From the NCBI GenBank assembly GCA_002706765.1, contig PAJV01000068.1, positions 124,001 to 188,000 on the forward strand: 64,000 nt of DNA. Reading direction: 5' to 3'. Shown here one piece after another: positions 55,918 through 64,000 of this stretch. The position numbers and the translations under genes are program-made. Each line of letters starts with the position of its first letter. The stretch's first letter is position 1. This stretch comes from Gimesia sp. GTDB lineage: Bacteria > Planctomycetota > Planctomycetia > Planctomycetales > Planctomycetaceae. Below the pieces are notes generated by a model. The model was not told where the DNA came from. It did not search any database and worked only from the letters and a program-made list of their open reading frames with translations.

Positions 55918-56904
55918 TTATTCTCCGGATTCTTCTGCTTGCGCATGAATCGCCAGATGGTAGCGGGTCGCCAGCACTTCGATGTTGCTGGAATCCTGTA
56001 AGCAGTTTAGCAGATTCTTTGGGATCGCATCAATTCCGTGCCTCGCTCCGGCCAGTGCACCGACAATTGCACCCAGGGTATCGACATCGCCGCCAAGGCG
56101 TACGGCGAGAGTGACTGCTCCGATCCACGAATCCGGGCAAATAAGGATGCTGTATATAGAGGCCAATACCGTTGGGATCACGAATGGCGTTATGATTGGT
56201 TTATCGAATTCCGGTATGCGTTGCCCGGCGTGGGCGATGAAATCTAACACACTTGCATCATTGAGATAATCAGGTAACTGCTGGAGCAGTTCAGCCATCT
56301 CGGAATTGATGTCACGGCATGCGTCCGCCAGTACCCTGCAGAAGGAGTGGGGATTAATATCGCTGGCTGACGACATTTGATTTGCCGCCATTGCGATTGC
56401 GACACCCCCGGCAACGCTTCGCGAATCCTGATGTGTGATGCGCGAGATGTCAGCAACCAGCGGAATCAGAGACTCTTTATTTTTAAACCAAAGACCCAGT
56501 GCGGCGGTTCGCATTGCGGTCCCATTTCCGGCCTGACCAACTGGCGCACCCATGTTGCGATGGTCATCGGTGGTAAGGTACCGCTCAGCTGCCTGGGTAC
56601 AGGCACCGCCGGGGCCGATGACAGAATGATGTCGCCATAACTCAGCGATCTGCCGGGCAATATCAGCAACAATGATGTCGTCTTGTTCGACGATCGACTT
56701 GATTGTGGCAAGAGTCAGTTGTGTGTCATCAGTGTATTGGCCATTCGGATAGCCATGATACTCATGGAAGGCTGCCGCCAAAGAGTCAGCAGATGGAATC
56801 GAGTCGGCCCACAGTCCCTCGAACGGCGCCCCCATCGCGTCGCCAACGGCACCACCAAGAAGCGTTCCGAGTACGACAGATTTAGTTGGAATGTTCATCG
56901 GCAT
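55918..56904 (-). CDS. ADP-ribosylglycohydrolase family protein
   Basis: The 328-residue product matches the ADP-ribosylglycohydrolase/DraG-like fold: LGTLLGGAVGDAMGAPFEGLW, the metal-binding YTDDTQLTLATI, and later GGDVDTLGAIVGALAGARHGIDAIP with the second ligand set. These enzymes remove ADP-ribose from modified proteins or dinitrogenase reductase. No partner ADP-ribosyltransferase is in the window. Start at 56904 has AUG; an internal Met three codons on is also possible. Confidence 0.93.
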   Translation of the reverse strand: MPMNIPTKSVVLGTLLGGAVGDAMGAPFEGLWADSIPSADSLAAAFHEYHGYPNGQYTDDTQLTLATIKSIVEQDDIIVADIARQIAELWRHHSVIGPGGACTQAAERYLTTDDHRNMGAPVGQAGNGTAMRTAALGLWFKNKESLIPLVADISRITHQDSRSVAGGVAIAMAANQMSSASDINPHSFCRVLADACRDINSEMAELLQQLPDYLNDASVLDFIAHAGQRIPEFDKPIITPFVIPTVLASIYSILICPDSWIGAVTLAVRLGGDVDTLGAIVGALAGARHGIDAIPKNLLNCLQDSSNIEVLATRYHLAIHAQAEESGE

Positions 56905-57296
56905 GACTGAGGTAAATAACTAAGGAACAGGCTGAATCTTTTTCTGTCTCAATCTACCAGTGTATCAGTAGATAATCAATTGGCACTCTTTAATTCAGTT
57001 TGCGCGTTTTGGGTCATCATGAACAACCGGGCTGCGAATTATAAGGTTACTCAATTGATTCTTGCATTTTCATTGTGAAAGCAATCAATGTGGGAGGCAG
57101 TCCCCTGGGGCGAATTATTAGAAAAAAAATTCCTCGCAGGAATTTTACTCTCTGCAGCGAAAAGCAACTGCTTTCTTAGTGCCATGTTTTAATAAAGAAT
57201 GTTACAATATCGCCAAGATGGGTACTTGTAAATTATTGAATTCCAGCACCCAGACTAAAACCGTCCGCAACACGACCAGACATCAAGGGGTACATC
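56905..57296. other. Intergenic region, nothing recognised
   Basis: About 390 bases, A+T-rich, upstream of two divergent genes. No promoter boxes or hairpins were convincing. Confidence 0.4.
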
Positions 57297-58217
57297 ATGC
57301 TCACATCGGATTCACTTTCTCGTCGTCATTTTATGCTGTTAGCGGCTGCCGCTGCTGCATCTTCTCCGTTTGTTGCCCAGGGAGCAGCGAGTCAGGAAGG
57401 CTATCTCAAGGGGCGTCTGTATAAGACCCTGAAGATCGGGATGGTCAAAGCCGGGAAGACACTGGAAGAAAAATTCGCGCTCGCGAAGCAAGCCGGTTTT
57501 GACGGCATCGAATTGAATACTCCGGGGATCGACGTTGACGAAGTGCGTGCTGCCATCAAAGCGACGGGACTGCCCGTTGACGGATCAGTCAATTCCAGCC
57601 ACTGGAATGTGCGTCACACCGATCCCGATCCCGCAGTGCGTGCGAAAGCCCTGGAGAGTCTGAAAGAAGCGTTGCGTCAGACGCATGCGGTCGGCGGGAA
57701 CACGGTTCTGCTGGTGGTGGGCAAGGGGAGCGACGGCCCCGAAGAAGAGATCTGGAAACGATCGATTGAGAATATCTCAAAGGCGATCCCACTGGCAGCT
57801 GAGCTGGGCGTGCCCATCGCGGTTGAAAATGTATGGAACCAGTTCTGCTACGACCACGAAGGCGATCACAATCAGACCGCGGACAAGTTTGTGAAGTACA
57901 TCGACGAATTCAATTCCCCCTGGGTCGGCATGCAGTTTGATATTGGCAACCACTGGAAGTACGGCAGCATGGGCGACTGGATTCGTCAGCTCAACAAACG
58001 GATCATCAAACTGGACCTGAAAGGCTTCTCACGCGAAATGAGCAAGTTCACCAAGATCGGCGAAGGCGATCTGGACTGGGCCGACGTCCGCAAGGCACTG
58101 GCCGAAATCAAGTACGCCGGCTGGGCCGCAGCCGAAGTCGCCGGCGGCGATCTGGAACGCCTGAAAGAAGTCTCCGCCAACATGGACCGCGTATTTGGTT
58201 TGACGACGCAATCTTAA
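57297..58217 (+). CDS. Tat-exported sugar phosphate isomerase/epimerase-like protein
   Basis: The 306-residue protein begins with a Tat signal: SRRHFMLLAAAAAASSPFVAQGA. The AP endonuclease-2/xylose isomerase-like TIM barrel follows, with likely metal ligands Glu in AVENVWNQF, Asp and His in FDIGNHWKYG and Glu in AAEVAGGD near the C-terminus. The presence of metal ligands makes an isomerase or epimerase activity plausible. Exported versions are common in planctomycetes; cofactor-containing folding in the cytoplasm explains Tat export. Substrate unknown. Confidence 0.88.
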   Translation: MLTSDSLSRRHFMLLAAAAAASSPFVAQGAASQEGYLKGRLYKTLKIGMVKAGKTLEEKFALAKQAGFDGIELNTPGIDVDEVRAAIKATGLPVDGSVNSSHWNVRHTDPDPAVRAKALESLKEALRQTHAVGGNTVLLVVGKGSDGPEEEIWKRSIENISKAIPLAAELGVPIAVENVWNQFCYDHEGDHNQTADKFVKYIDEFNSPWVGMQFDIGNHWKYGSMGDWIRQLNKRIIKLDLKGFSREMSKFTKIGEGDLDWADVRKALAEIKYAGWAAAEVAGGDLERLKEVSANMDRVFGLTTQS

Positions 58218-58232
58218 TAGACGTGATACAGA

Positions 58233-58277
58233 CGCTTTGTGGTGCAGGATACACTGTGCCGCAAAGCGCTAAATTTT
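58233..58277 (+). terminator. Possible hairpin terminator
   Basis: CGCTTTGTGG at 58233-58242 pairs with CCGCAAAGCG at 58259-58268 (one G-T pair), loop of 16 bases, followed by CTAAATTTT. It lies 15 bases after the isomerase-like gene. Plausible but the T run is short. Confidence 0.4.
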
Positions 58278-58425
58278 ACTTCGGTCTTTTATTCAGACGT
58301 GCGAGTGGGAGACTCTGCATTGCCGCTAGAGTTATTCTAGCTTCTGCGTGTTAGAGTTAGTACCAGTTGCGTTCGGGATTGTCGACCGGACGAGCACAAT
58401 GTGAAAATTCACCGGGCGCGGTGTA

Positions 58426-58569
58426 TCACCTGGCGAAGCTATGATCTAGTGTAATGCCTTGTTGGGTCTCTTTTGACGCTTTCTGATTTCGCTTGCGAGT
58501 AGCCACAGCCTTCTTTGCAGCCGCACTACGCTTGCGTGTGAGCGCAGCCTTTTGGCCGGCATTATTCAT
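58426..58569 (-). CDS. Small basic ORF, probable tail remnant of an HNH gene
   Basis: The 47-residue frame is strongly basic and Ala rich (ALTRKRSAAAKKAVATRKR), like histone H1-type or HNH C-terminal tails. It begins at an ATG inside the last codons of the frameshifted HNH gene but in a different frame, and has no ribosome-binding site of its own. It may be the displaced C-terminus of that gene after a further frameshift. Independent translation is not supported. Confidence 0.35.
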   Translation of the reverse strand: MNNAGQKAALTRKRSAAAKKAVATRKRNQKASKETQQGITLDHSFAR

Positions 58570-58796
58570 TCGAAATCAAATCAAGGTCCAGTATCTTGTG
58601 ACAGTTCGGACAGAGGATTACGAGGTTGCCGATATCGTTGTTCGCGCGCTGACCATCAATGTGCGCAACTTCAAGTACATCAGGGATACCGAAACCGCAG
58701 TGCGCATAGCGGAGCGTATGCCTCGAATGCGAGTTTTCGGTAGTTGATACGCTTGTCATCTCGGATACTTTTATCAAGCCCAACGGTTGAGCTCAC
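58562..58796 (-). pseudogene. Frameshifted HNH endonuclease
   Basis: From GTG 58796 one frame reads through INYRKLAFEAYAPLCA, then from near 58703 a second frame continues CGFGIPDVLEVAHIDGQR, NNDIGNLVILCPNCHKIL and stops at 58562. Together they make an HNH nuclease of about 78 residues: the CA-x-CG zinc knuckle, the AHIDG catalytic region and CPNCH. Restoring two bases near 58699-58706 would join the halves. The 58783-58562 frame alone lacks the first zinc Cys. It lies in a gene-poor island beside a tRNA-like fragment. Confidence 0.65.
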
Positions 58797-58890
58797 TTGA
58801 AAAAACTGAATTATTTCAGGATAACTCATTAACGGTCGTGTCAATGTTTGGTTTCAGAAACAGAGGATTTGATAGCTTTTGCTCCAGTAT

Positions 58891-58930
58891 TAACTCAACT
58901 GGATAGAGCACCAGTCTTCGGAACCGAGGG
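58891..58930 (+). tRNA. Degenerate tRNA-Arg fragment
   Basis: The sequence has an intact-looking D arm (CTC-AACTGGATA-GAG) and an anticodon loop CTTCGGA, which would read TCG (Arg). The 5' side of the anticodon stem is mutated, and neither a T arm nor a matching acceptor stem is found. It is a remnant, not a functional tRNA. Confidence 0.4.
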
Positions 58931-59008
58931 GCAGAAAACGCTCCAAAACAAGATAACTAACTAGAATTCACTGAAATATCCAAAGAGTGCCTCTTTCGTA
59001 TTCCGTCT

Positions 59009-59437
59009 TCAATCCTGGGTAGCACTCGTTTCTGATTCTTCCGGGATCTCTAACGGCGGACAATTTGAACGATGTCGAAGCCAGTTGATGCTGCGTATTG
59101 CAGGTTTTTGTGAAATGACCCATCTTTCAAGTTTAAACTTACCTGGAAAGTCAAGAAGCATGATTCCAATGATGACCGTCAGGAGCCCTTGACCAGGTAG
59201 AGCGAGTAATACTATTCCGACTACCACAAAGATGAAGCCGAGGAGATTTTTACCTATTAGTAGAATCCCTCGAATGACAGGATGTTGCGAAGCCCATGGC
59301 AAAGTCTTTCGTCCTGTACGATTGAAATAGTCAACTGGAATTCGGACGACCAATATTGGAATTATGATAAGTGTTCCAATGAACGTGAGTAGCGAAGCTA
59401 CGGCCAACCATCGCAACAATTCGGGAGACGGATGCAT
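59009..59437 (-). CDS. PGPGW family membrane protein
   Basis: The 142-residue protein has a first membrane helix (LLRWLAVASLLTFIGTLIIIPILVV) and the PGPGW-like core: HPVIRGILLIGKNLLGFIFVVVGIVLLALPGQGLLTVIIGIMLLDFPGKFKLERWV, two further helices. The family is uncharacterised. It is a plausible intact gene within the otherwise decayed 58.2-60 kb stretch. Confidence 0.82.
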   Translation of the reverse strand: MHPSPELLRWLAVASLLTFIGTLIIIPILVVRIPVDYFNRTGRKTLPWASQHPVIRGILLIGKNLLGFIFVVVGIVLLALPGQGLLTVIIGIMLLDFPGKFKLERWVISQKPAIRSINWLRHRSNCPPLEIPEESETSATQD

Positions 59438-59719
59438 TCTTTCCTCTAGTCTGTAGAACGCGCACCATAATACGTGTAATCAACTATCAGCTTGAGCCTA
59501 CTATACCATAAATGAAGATTAACGCATCCTTATAAATAATGTTCGTTTTATCGAACTGCGTTAGAATGATTCGACACTCAGTCCGGGTTAGTTTGGATGA
59601 ATCCGAATTTCTCATACTCGAAATCATAATCCCCGTTTTCTGTTAAAGCTACCCTATTACTGATGGCGCTTCGCGTGACTGTGAGGCGAAGAATGAAATC
59701 AACCTGACATCAACCCCCC
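59438..59719. other. Intergenic region, nothing recognised
   Basis: Part of a 548-base stretch without intact genes that separates the PGPGW gene from the SGNH hydrolase gene. This portion is A+T-rich and shows no convincing open frame, RNA gene or terminator. Confidence 0.4.
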
Positions 59720-59782
59720 TCACTCAAACACCAACCCCAGTGTATCGATCATCGCACTGTGGCAGCCGTGGATGCCGATCGC
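59720..59782 (-). pseudogene. Possible jacalin-like lectin C-terminal fragment
   Basis: One minus-strand frame ends AIGIHGCHSAMIDTLGLVFE before TGA at 59722-59720. The spacing of I-G-(F/I)-H-G and D-x-(L/I)-G-(V/L) matches the last strands of jacalin-type beta-prism lectins. Upstream of this the frame becomes basic and low in similarity. It is probably the end of a decayed gene. Confidence 0.3.
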
Positions 59783-59913
59783 TTTTTGCCGGCTCCGTCT
59801 ACCGTTAGTGCCTCTTTTTCGGAGGCGTGCCGATCCGTTCGCTGGGGGGGATCTGGGGATGTGGTTATCACGTCGTCTCTGAAGATACCTTTGATCTCAA
59901 ACGCCGAGAGACG

Positions 59914-59957
59914 AAAAAAACAGACGTTCGTAGCGATTACAAATCGCGACGAACGTC
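59914..59957 (-). terminator. Hairpin terminator after the SGNH gene
   Basis: Bases 59923-59938 pair with 59942-59957 (16 positions, one mismatch) around a 3-base loop, and on the minus strand the hairpin is followed by TGTTTTTTT. It lies 28 bases downstream of the SGNH-hydrolase stop, the strongest Rho-independent terminator in the window. Confidence 0.85.
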
Positions 59958-59985
59958 CGTTGCTGCAGTCGTGAGTGCTTCGTGT

Positions 59986-60843
59986 TTATTTTGAGTCACT
60001 CTGTTCCAGTGTCTGGGAAATGCTTTTGGCGACTTGAGATCCCAGCAGCTCATATCCCTGTTCGTTGAAGTGCACATCTTTGGGGTTTTGTGCCTCTGCC
60101 TGATGTGGGGTGATAAAAGTAAATAAATCGTCGATGGCGACTCCCTGTTTTTTCATCACACGTTCGGCGATTTGATTCCGTTCTTCGATGGCGGTTTTGA
60201 TGCTGGGACCCTCTTTCCAATCGCTGGGAACCGGTGTGGTGCTGGCCCAGATCAATTTCGCTCCCGTTTTCTGCAAACGTTTGACAAGGGTTTCCAGACG
60301 CGCAGCATAATCGGCCGTTGGGGTGCGGCGGTCGTGAATACCGAAATTGAAATGGATTACATCCCAGTTTCCGTCGCCCAGCCAGACATCGAGTTGCTTC
60401 AGCGCTGTGGCCGTCGGTCCGCAATTGGCAGGAGCACGATGCACGTTCGCTTTGCCTGCCAGCGCATTTCGCGTTGCCAAGGTATAACCCCGAGAAACGG
60501 AATCGCCGATGAGGAGCACCCTCGGCAGTTTCGGATCATCAGTTACATAATCCCAGGCGGTGATCGTTCCTTGCAGCTTGGCCTTCTGATAATGGGGGAG
60601 ATAGAACCCGCCCAGGTTTTCTTCCAGCACTGTTTCCCAGGCCTGTTGCTCAGGGGACAACGTGGCTTTCCAGGCAGCGAACTTCTGATTCAGTTCGGCT
60701 GCCTGTTTTGCTTTTTTGGCAGCCGCTTCACTGGCATTGGTCGGCTCTGTTTTTTGATCTTCGCCTCGGGACGGCACTGCGACCAACGTGATAAATGCGA
60801 AGAGAACGAAACAGGATCGTACATCATATGCGGAACGGAACAT
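59986..60843 (-). CDS. Secreted SGNH/GDSL-type hydrolase
   Basis: Start at ATG 60843 (MFRSAYDVRSCFVLFAFITLVAVPSRGED), which makes a proper signal peptide; the upstream frame adds 17 residues before it. The 285-residue product has the SGNH blocks: VLLIGDSVSRGY with the Ser nucleophile, FNFGIHD, and a C-terminal DVHFNEQGYELLG with Asp and His. A coiled coil of Ala, Lys and Glu follows the signal. It would act as an esterase or acyl hydrolase on exported substrates, possibly polysaccharide acetyl groups. A clear terminator follows it. Confidence 0.9.
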   Translation of the reverse strand: MFRSAYDVRSCFVLFAFITLVAVPSRGEDQKTEPTNASEAAAKKAKQAAELNQKFAAWKATLSPEQQAWETVLEENLGGFYLPHYQKAKLQGTITAWDYVTDDPKLPRVLLIGDSVSRGYTLATRNALAGKANVHRAPANCGPTATALKQLDVWLGDGNWDVIHFNFGIHDRRTPTADYAARLETLVKRLQKTGAKLIWASTTPVPSDWKEGPSIKTAIEERNQIAERVMKKQGVAIDDLFTFITPHQAEAQNPKDVHFNEQGYELLGSQVAKSISQTLEQSDSK

Positions 60844-60895
60844 GATTTTCTTTCTGATTGCGAGACGCTGATTAAGAAAACGGGACAGGGGCATG

Positions 60896-61285
60896 CTATC
60901 TGGTTTTGGTTTTCGGTTTTGATTTCAATTCCAGATTGATGACGTTATCCCCTTCGGTGACCTTAGCTGTCAGTTTACTGAGTGATTGATCGAATTGTTT
61001 GTAAGTAATGATACTCACATCATGGTCATCCACTTTGGCACCGTAGGTATTCCTGTTGAACAACAGCGTGTATTCACCGTTTTCATCAGACATGCCGGTG
61101 GAAGCGCGACCCGATGAAGGCTGGAACAGAATTTCCGCTTCGGGTAGGGGTTGACCATCCAGGGTTACGACGCCGGTGACCGGTGCAATTTTCGGCATGT
61201 CGTCAGGCTGGTAAGAACAGCCTGCCAGAAACAGCCCGAACAGGCTGACCCATTTCAGCGTGTGTGGTGAGTGAAGCTTGAGCAT
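60896..61285 (-). CDS. Regulatory-like (transthyretin-type) lipoprotein, second
   Basis: The 129-residue protein has a lipobox (LFGLFLAGC, Cys23), then PVTGVVTLDGQPLPEAEILFQPS and DENGEYTLLFNRNTYGAKVDDHDVSII. This is the same kind of beta-sandwich lipoprotein as at 20.2 kb, again placed next to a DUF1559 gene and in the same direction. The C-terminus is Lys/Thr rich. Part of the cluster headed by the ECF sigma factor. Confidence 0.85.
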   Translation of the reverse strand: MLKLHSPHTLKWVSLFGLFLAGCSYQPDDMPKIAPVTGVVTLDGQPLPEAEILFQPSSGRASTGMSDENGEYTLLFNRNTYGAKVDDHDVSIITYKQFDQSLSKLTAKVTEGDNVINLELKSKPKTKTR

Positions 61286-61417
61286 AGCGCACCTCTTGAG
61301 AAATAATTAAAAATTGATGCAGATTTATTGATCGTTCGCGTTTCACTGGCACGAACACCTCAACGCCGGAGCTCAAGTTGAGGCACCCGGTGTGTGGGTA
61401 GTGTGAACGCCCAGGAA

Positions 61418-62386
<969 letters not shown>

Positions 62387-62549
62387 CTCCTCTTTCTATA
62401 AAACGAATGAAACATGGTTACCTTGAATAGGGTGATAAATAGCAAATGAAATAATCTACGGGTCTCTCAATATTGTATTGACGGTTGATCAAAGTCAGGC
62501 AGGCATGCGGACATTTCAGCCAACGTGGCATGCCAGGTCTGATAAGACA

Positions 62550-63890
62550 CTACTCTGAGTTACGGATAAAATAAGTTCCTTCAAGCGTGTATTCCCCCGG
62601 ATTCGCTTCACCCTGGAACCGGTCCGGGATGATCTGAATATCTCCTGACTGATATCCGGATGTGATACCATGAATGTTTTCCTGTGTTCCGGCAAAATAA
62701 GTGAATTCTTTGGTAATCGAATTTTTATCGGGCCCCCTTGAATCGATCCGGGCAAGTAACAGATCGGTCGCGTCAGGGGTAAAGGAAATTAATCCCGTGT
62801 TATCCGGAAACTTCCATTCAGTGGATGTTTCATCAAAGTACACGACAGAAAAATGTTGAGAGAGTTTCGACGGACCTGAAATATTCGGGATACGATCGAG
62901 CAATGATGTAGCAGAATACATCAGATAAGCTTTACCAATGTATTCATCGGCTCCAAACATGTTTTGAACCTCATCTGGAAGGAGAATGATATTCGGTGTA
63001 AGCGCCTGTTTATTTTCCTGAATCACGGAGTAGAACTTCCGTGAAAGGCGAGGTTCAGGCAGCCACTGGTCCTTGCCAGCAGCGCAGCGCATTGTATTTC
63101 CCTCTGTCAGTTTTACTGTTTCTCCACGAGAATCAGCGAGTACCACCTCACCTTGGAAGACCTGCACGCCGGATGTGCCTGCGTTGTCGATCTCGACACC
63201 AAACAGTGTTCCTAAATCACGGATCGGTCCGCCAGGCGTTCTGACGGTGAATCCTTTTCCTTTGGAAGTGGTGACTTTCGCCATCAGGATGCCGGCGGAA
63301 AGATTGAGTTCATTTTCCCCTGTGATCGCAAACGTGGCAGGCGCTGTAATCGACGCTTTCACTCCCGTGATAAAAAGCAGTTCCAACTGGCCGCTGTCCA
63401 GTTTGTAAATCTTGTCACCTTCCAGGTGGTCGCCGATCCCCAACGGCTCCTGATTGAAAAATCTCACTTCATGGGTATCAGCAACGGTCACACGATAGTC
63501 GACAATTTTCGGGACCACCGCCTGGATCTCTACAGGTTTTTCGACAGGCGGATCGGGAATCTGACTGGTAATCCAGACGCAGATTACCACGAGTAATGCG
63601 GCCGGTAGCGTCATCATCGCGAACGAGGGCATTCTCGAAGGAGTCTGCGGCCTGCGAATGAGTGTATTCAGACTCTCGCTGTGAACGACTGGCCCTTTAT
63701 GAATTTGTTCAAGCTGTGAATGGATTGAAATTAACTCAACATAAAAATCCCGGGCAGATTCATCGATGACCAGCGTGCGCTGTAATTGAGACAATTGCTC
63801 TTTCGAAAGCTTACCGTCCAGGTGTAATGAGATCATTTTCCCCAACGCATCTCTCCCCAAGGGTGGATTTTCCGGCTGTGAATCGGTCAT
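62550..63890 (-). CDS. FecR-domain membrane protein (putative anti-sigma factor)
   Basis: Start at ATG 63890 (MTDSQPENPPLGRDALGKMISLHLDGKLSKEQ), preceded by GGAGGG; the ATG overlaps the stop of the upstream sigma gene. The 446-residue protein has a cytoplasmic N-terminal helix bundle, a membrane helix (MMTLPAALLVVICVWITSQI), and a FecR domain (LDSGQLELLFITGVKASITAPATF, LNLSAGILMAKV, VRTPGGPIRDLGTLFGVEI) with a beta-rich C-terminus. Such proteins bind ECF sigma factors and respond to periplasmic signals. Confidence 0.9.
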   Translation of the reverse strand: MTDSQPENPPLGRDALGKMISLHLDGKLSKEQLSQLQRTLVIDESARDFYVELISIHSQLEQIHKGPVVHSESLNTLIRRPQTPSRMPSFAMMTLPAALLVVICVWITSQIPDPPVEKPVEIQAVVPKIVDYRVTVADTHEVRFFNQEPLGIGDHLEGDKIYKLDSGQLELLFITGVKASITAPATFAITGENELNLSAGILMAKVTTSKGKGFTVRTPGGPIRDLGTLFGVEIDNAGTSGVQVFQGEVVLADSRGETVKLTEGNTMRCAAGKDQWLPEPRLSRKFYSVIQENKQALTPNIILLPDEVQNMFGADEYIGKAYLMYSATSLLDRIPNISGPSKLSQHFSVVYFDETSTEWKFPDNTGLISFTPDATDLLLARIDSRGPDKNSITKEFTYFAGTQENIHGITSGYQSGDIQIIPDRFQGEANPGEYTLEGTYFIRNSE

Positions 63891-64000
63891 GTTCCCTCCT
63901 CCAGCTGGAGCGACTTGTCCACACAATCAATCAATGCCAGTCGCAGTCGATATAATAGTGACGAAATTCCGTTGTAGGTTCGTCCCCACAGGTCGGCAAT
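63887..64000 (-). CDS. ECF RNA polymerase sigma factor, C-terminal end (truncated by window)
   Basis: The frame entering from the right edge reads IADLWGRTYNGISSLLYRL, RLALIDCVDKSLQLEEGT and stops at TGA 63889-63887. This fits region 4.2 helix-turn-helix and tail of planctomycete ECF sigma factors (IA..L.RT.N.....L.R.R..L..C...). The stop overlaps the FecR gene start (ATGA), the usual arrangement of sigma/anti-sigma pairs. Only 37 residues are visible. Confidence 0.82.
   Translation of the reverse strand: MADLWGRTYNGISSLLYRLRLALIDCVDKSLQLEEGT

Noticed and set aside
58891..58930. Functional tRNA-Arg
   Set aside because: The T arm and acceptor stem are missing and the anticodon stem is broken, so only a fragment is reported.
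59759..59974. 71-codon plus-strand frame before the SGNH gene
   Set aside because: It overlaps the strong minus-strand hairpin terminator and has no recognisable protein features.

Overview
The window comes from a planctomycete chromosome, probably a Gimesia-like member of the Planctomycetales (inference). Three things point that way: two prepilin-type DUF1559 proteins, each with a small regulatory-like lipoprotein nearby; three formylglycine-type sulfatases plus BlaI/M56 pairs; and an ECF-sigma/FecR pair at the right edge. Base composition looks close to 50% GC. Genes are loosely packed, often single or in pairs, and many products carry signal peptides or lipoboxes. No complete rRNA, tRNA, CRISPR array, prophage or insertion sequence was seen.

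Layout. 1-3.7 kb: end of a CrtI-like FAD oxidoreductase with a FabZ-like dehydratase, then a PQQ-type propeller and FxsA. 3.7-4.9 kb: non-coding DNA with one copy of a 104-bp repeat and three 22-bp iterons. 4.9-11.6 kb: a tripartite RND efflux system (adaptor, oversized pump, outer-membrane factor). 11.6-20 kb: mostly unknown secreted or membrane proteins, plus a PAP2 phosphatase, a second, inverted copy of the 104-bp repeat, a DUF1853 protein and an Ntn amide hydrolase. 20-24 kb: lipoprotein/DUF1559 pair, a GntR-FCD regulator with a palindromic candidate operator, and a CPVC membrane protein with a DUF899 protein. 24-32 kb: membrane and unknown proteins, an EF-hand protein, an FG-GAP protein translationally coupled to a DsbD-N-like lipoprotein, and a propeller coupled to a TlpA-like thioredoxin.

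32-35 kb holds the first BlaI/M56 module, followed by a secreted paralogue of the sensor's own C-terminal domain. 35-44 kb: DUF1697, glutamine amidotransferase, two sulfatases, an S33 hydrolase and a GNAT. 44-49 kb: the second BlaI/M56 module, whose sensor is a 1453-residue protein with a long array of carboxypeptidase-regulatory-like domains and whose promoter carries a textbook BlaI-type operator. 49-58 kb: third sulfatase, a three-gene UPF0261/TIM-barrel/EthD operon (a split form of the plant Tm-1 architecture), a lipoprotein beta-carbonic anhydrase, VOC, DUF2200, ADP-ribosylglycohydrolase and a Tat-exported sugar isomerase-like protein. 58.2-60 kb is a decayed island: frameshifted HNH gene, basic tail ORF, tRNA-Arg-like fragment and a possible lectin remnant. 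60-64 kb: SGNH hydrolase, lipoprotein/DUF1559 pair, FecR protein and ECF sigma factor.

The strongest regulatory signals are two BlaI-type operators, the GntR palindrome, the iterons upstream of the efflux operon and a hairpin terminator after the SGNH gene. The most unusual items are the sensor-domain paralogue, the giant sensor, the inverted 104-bp repeats and the decayed island.
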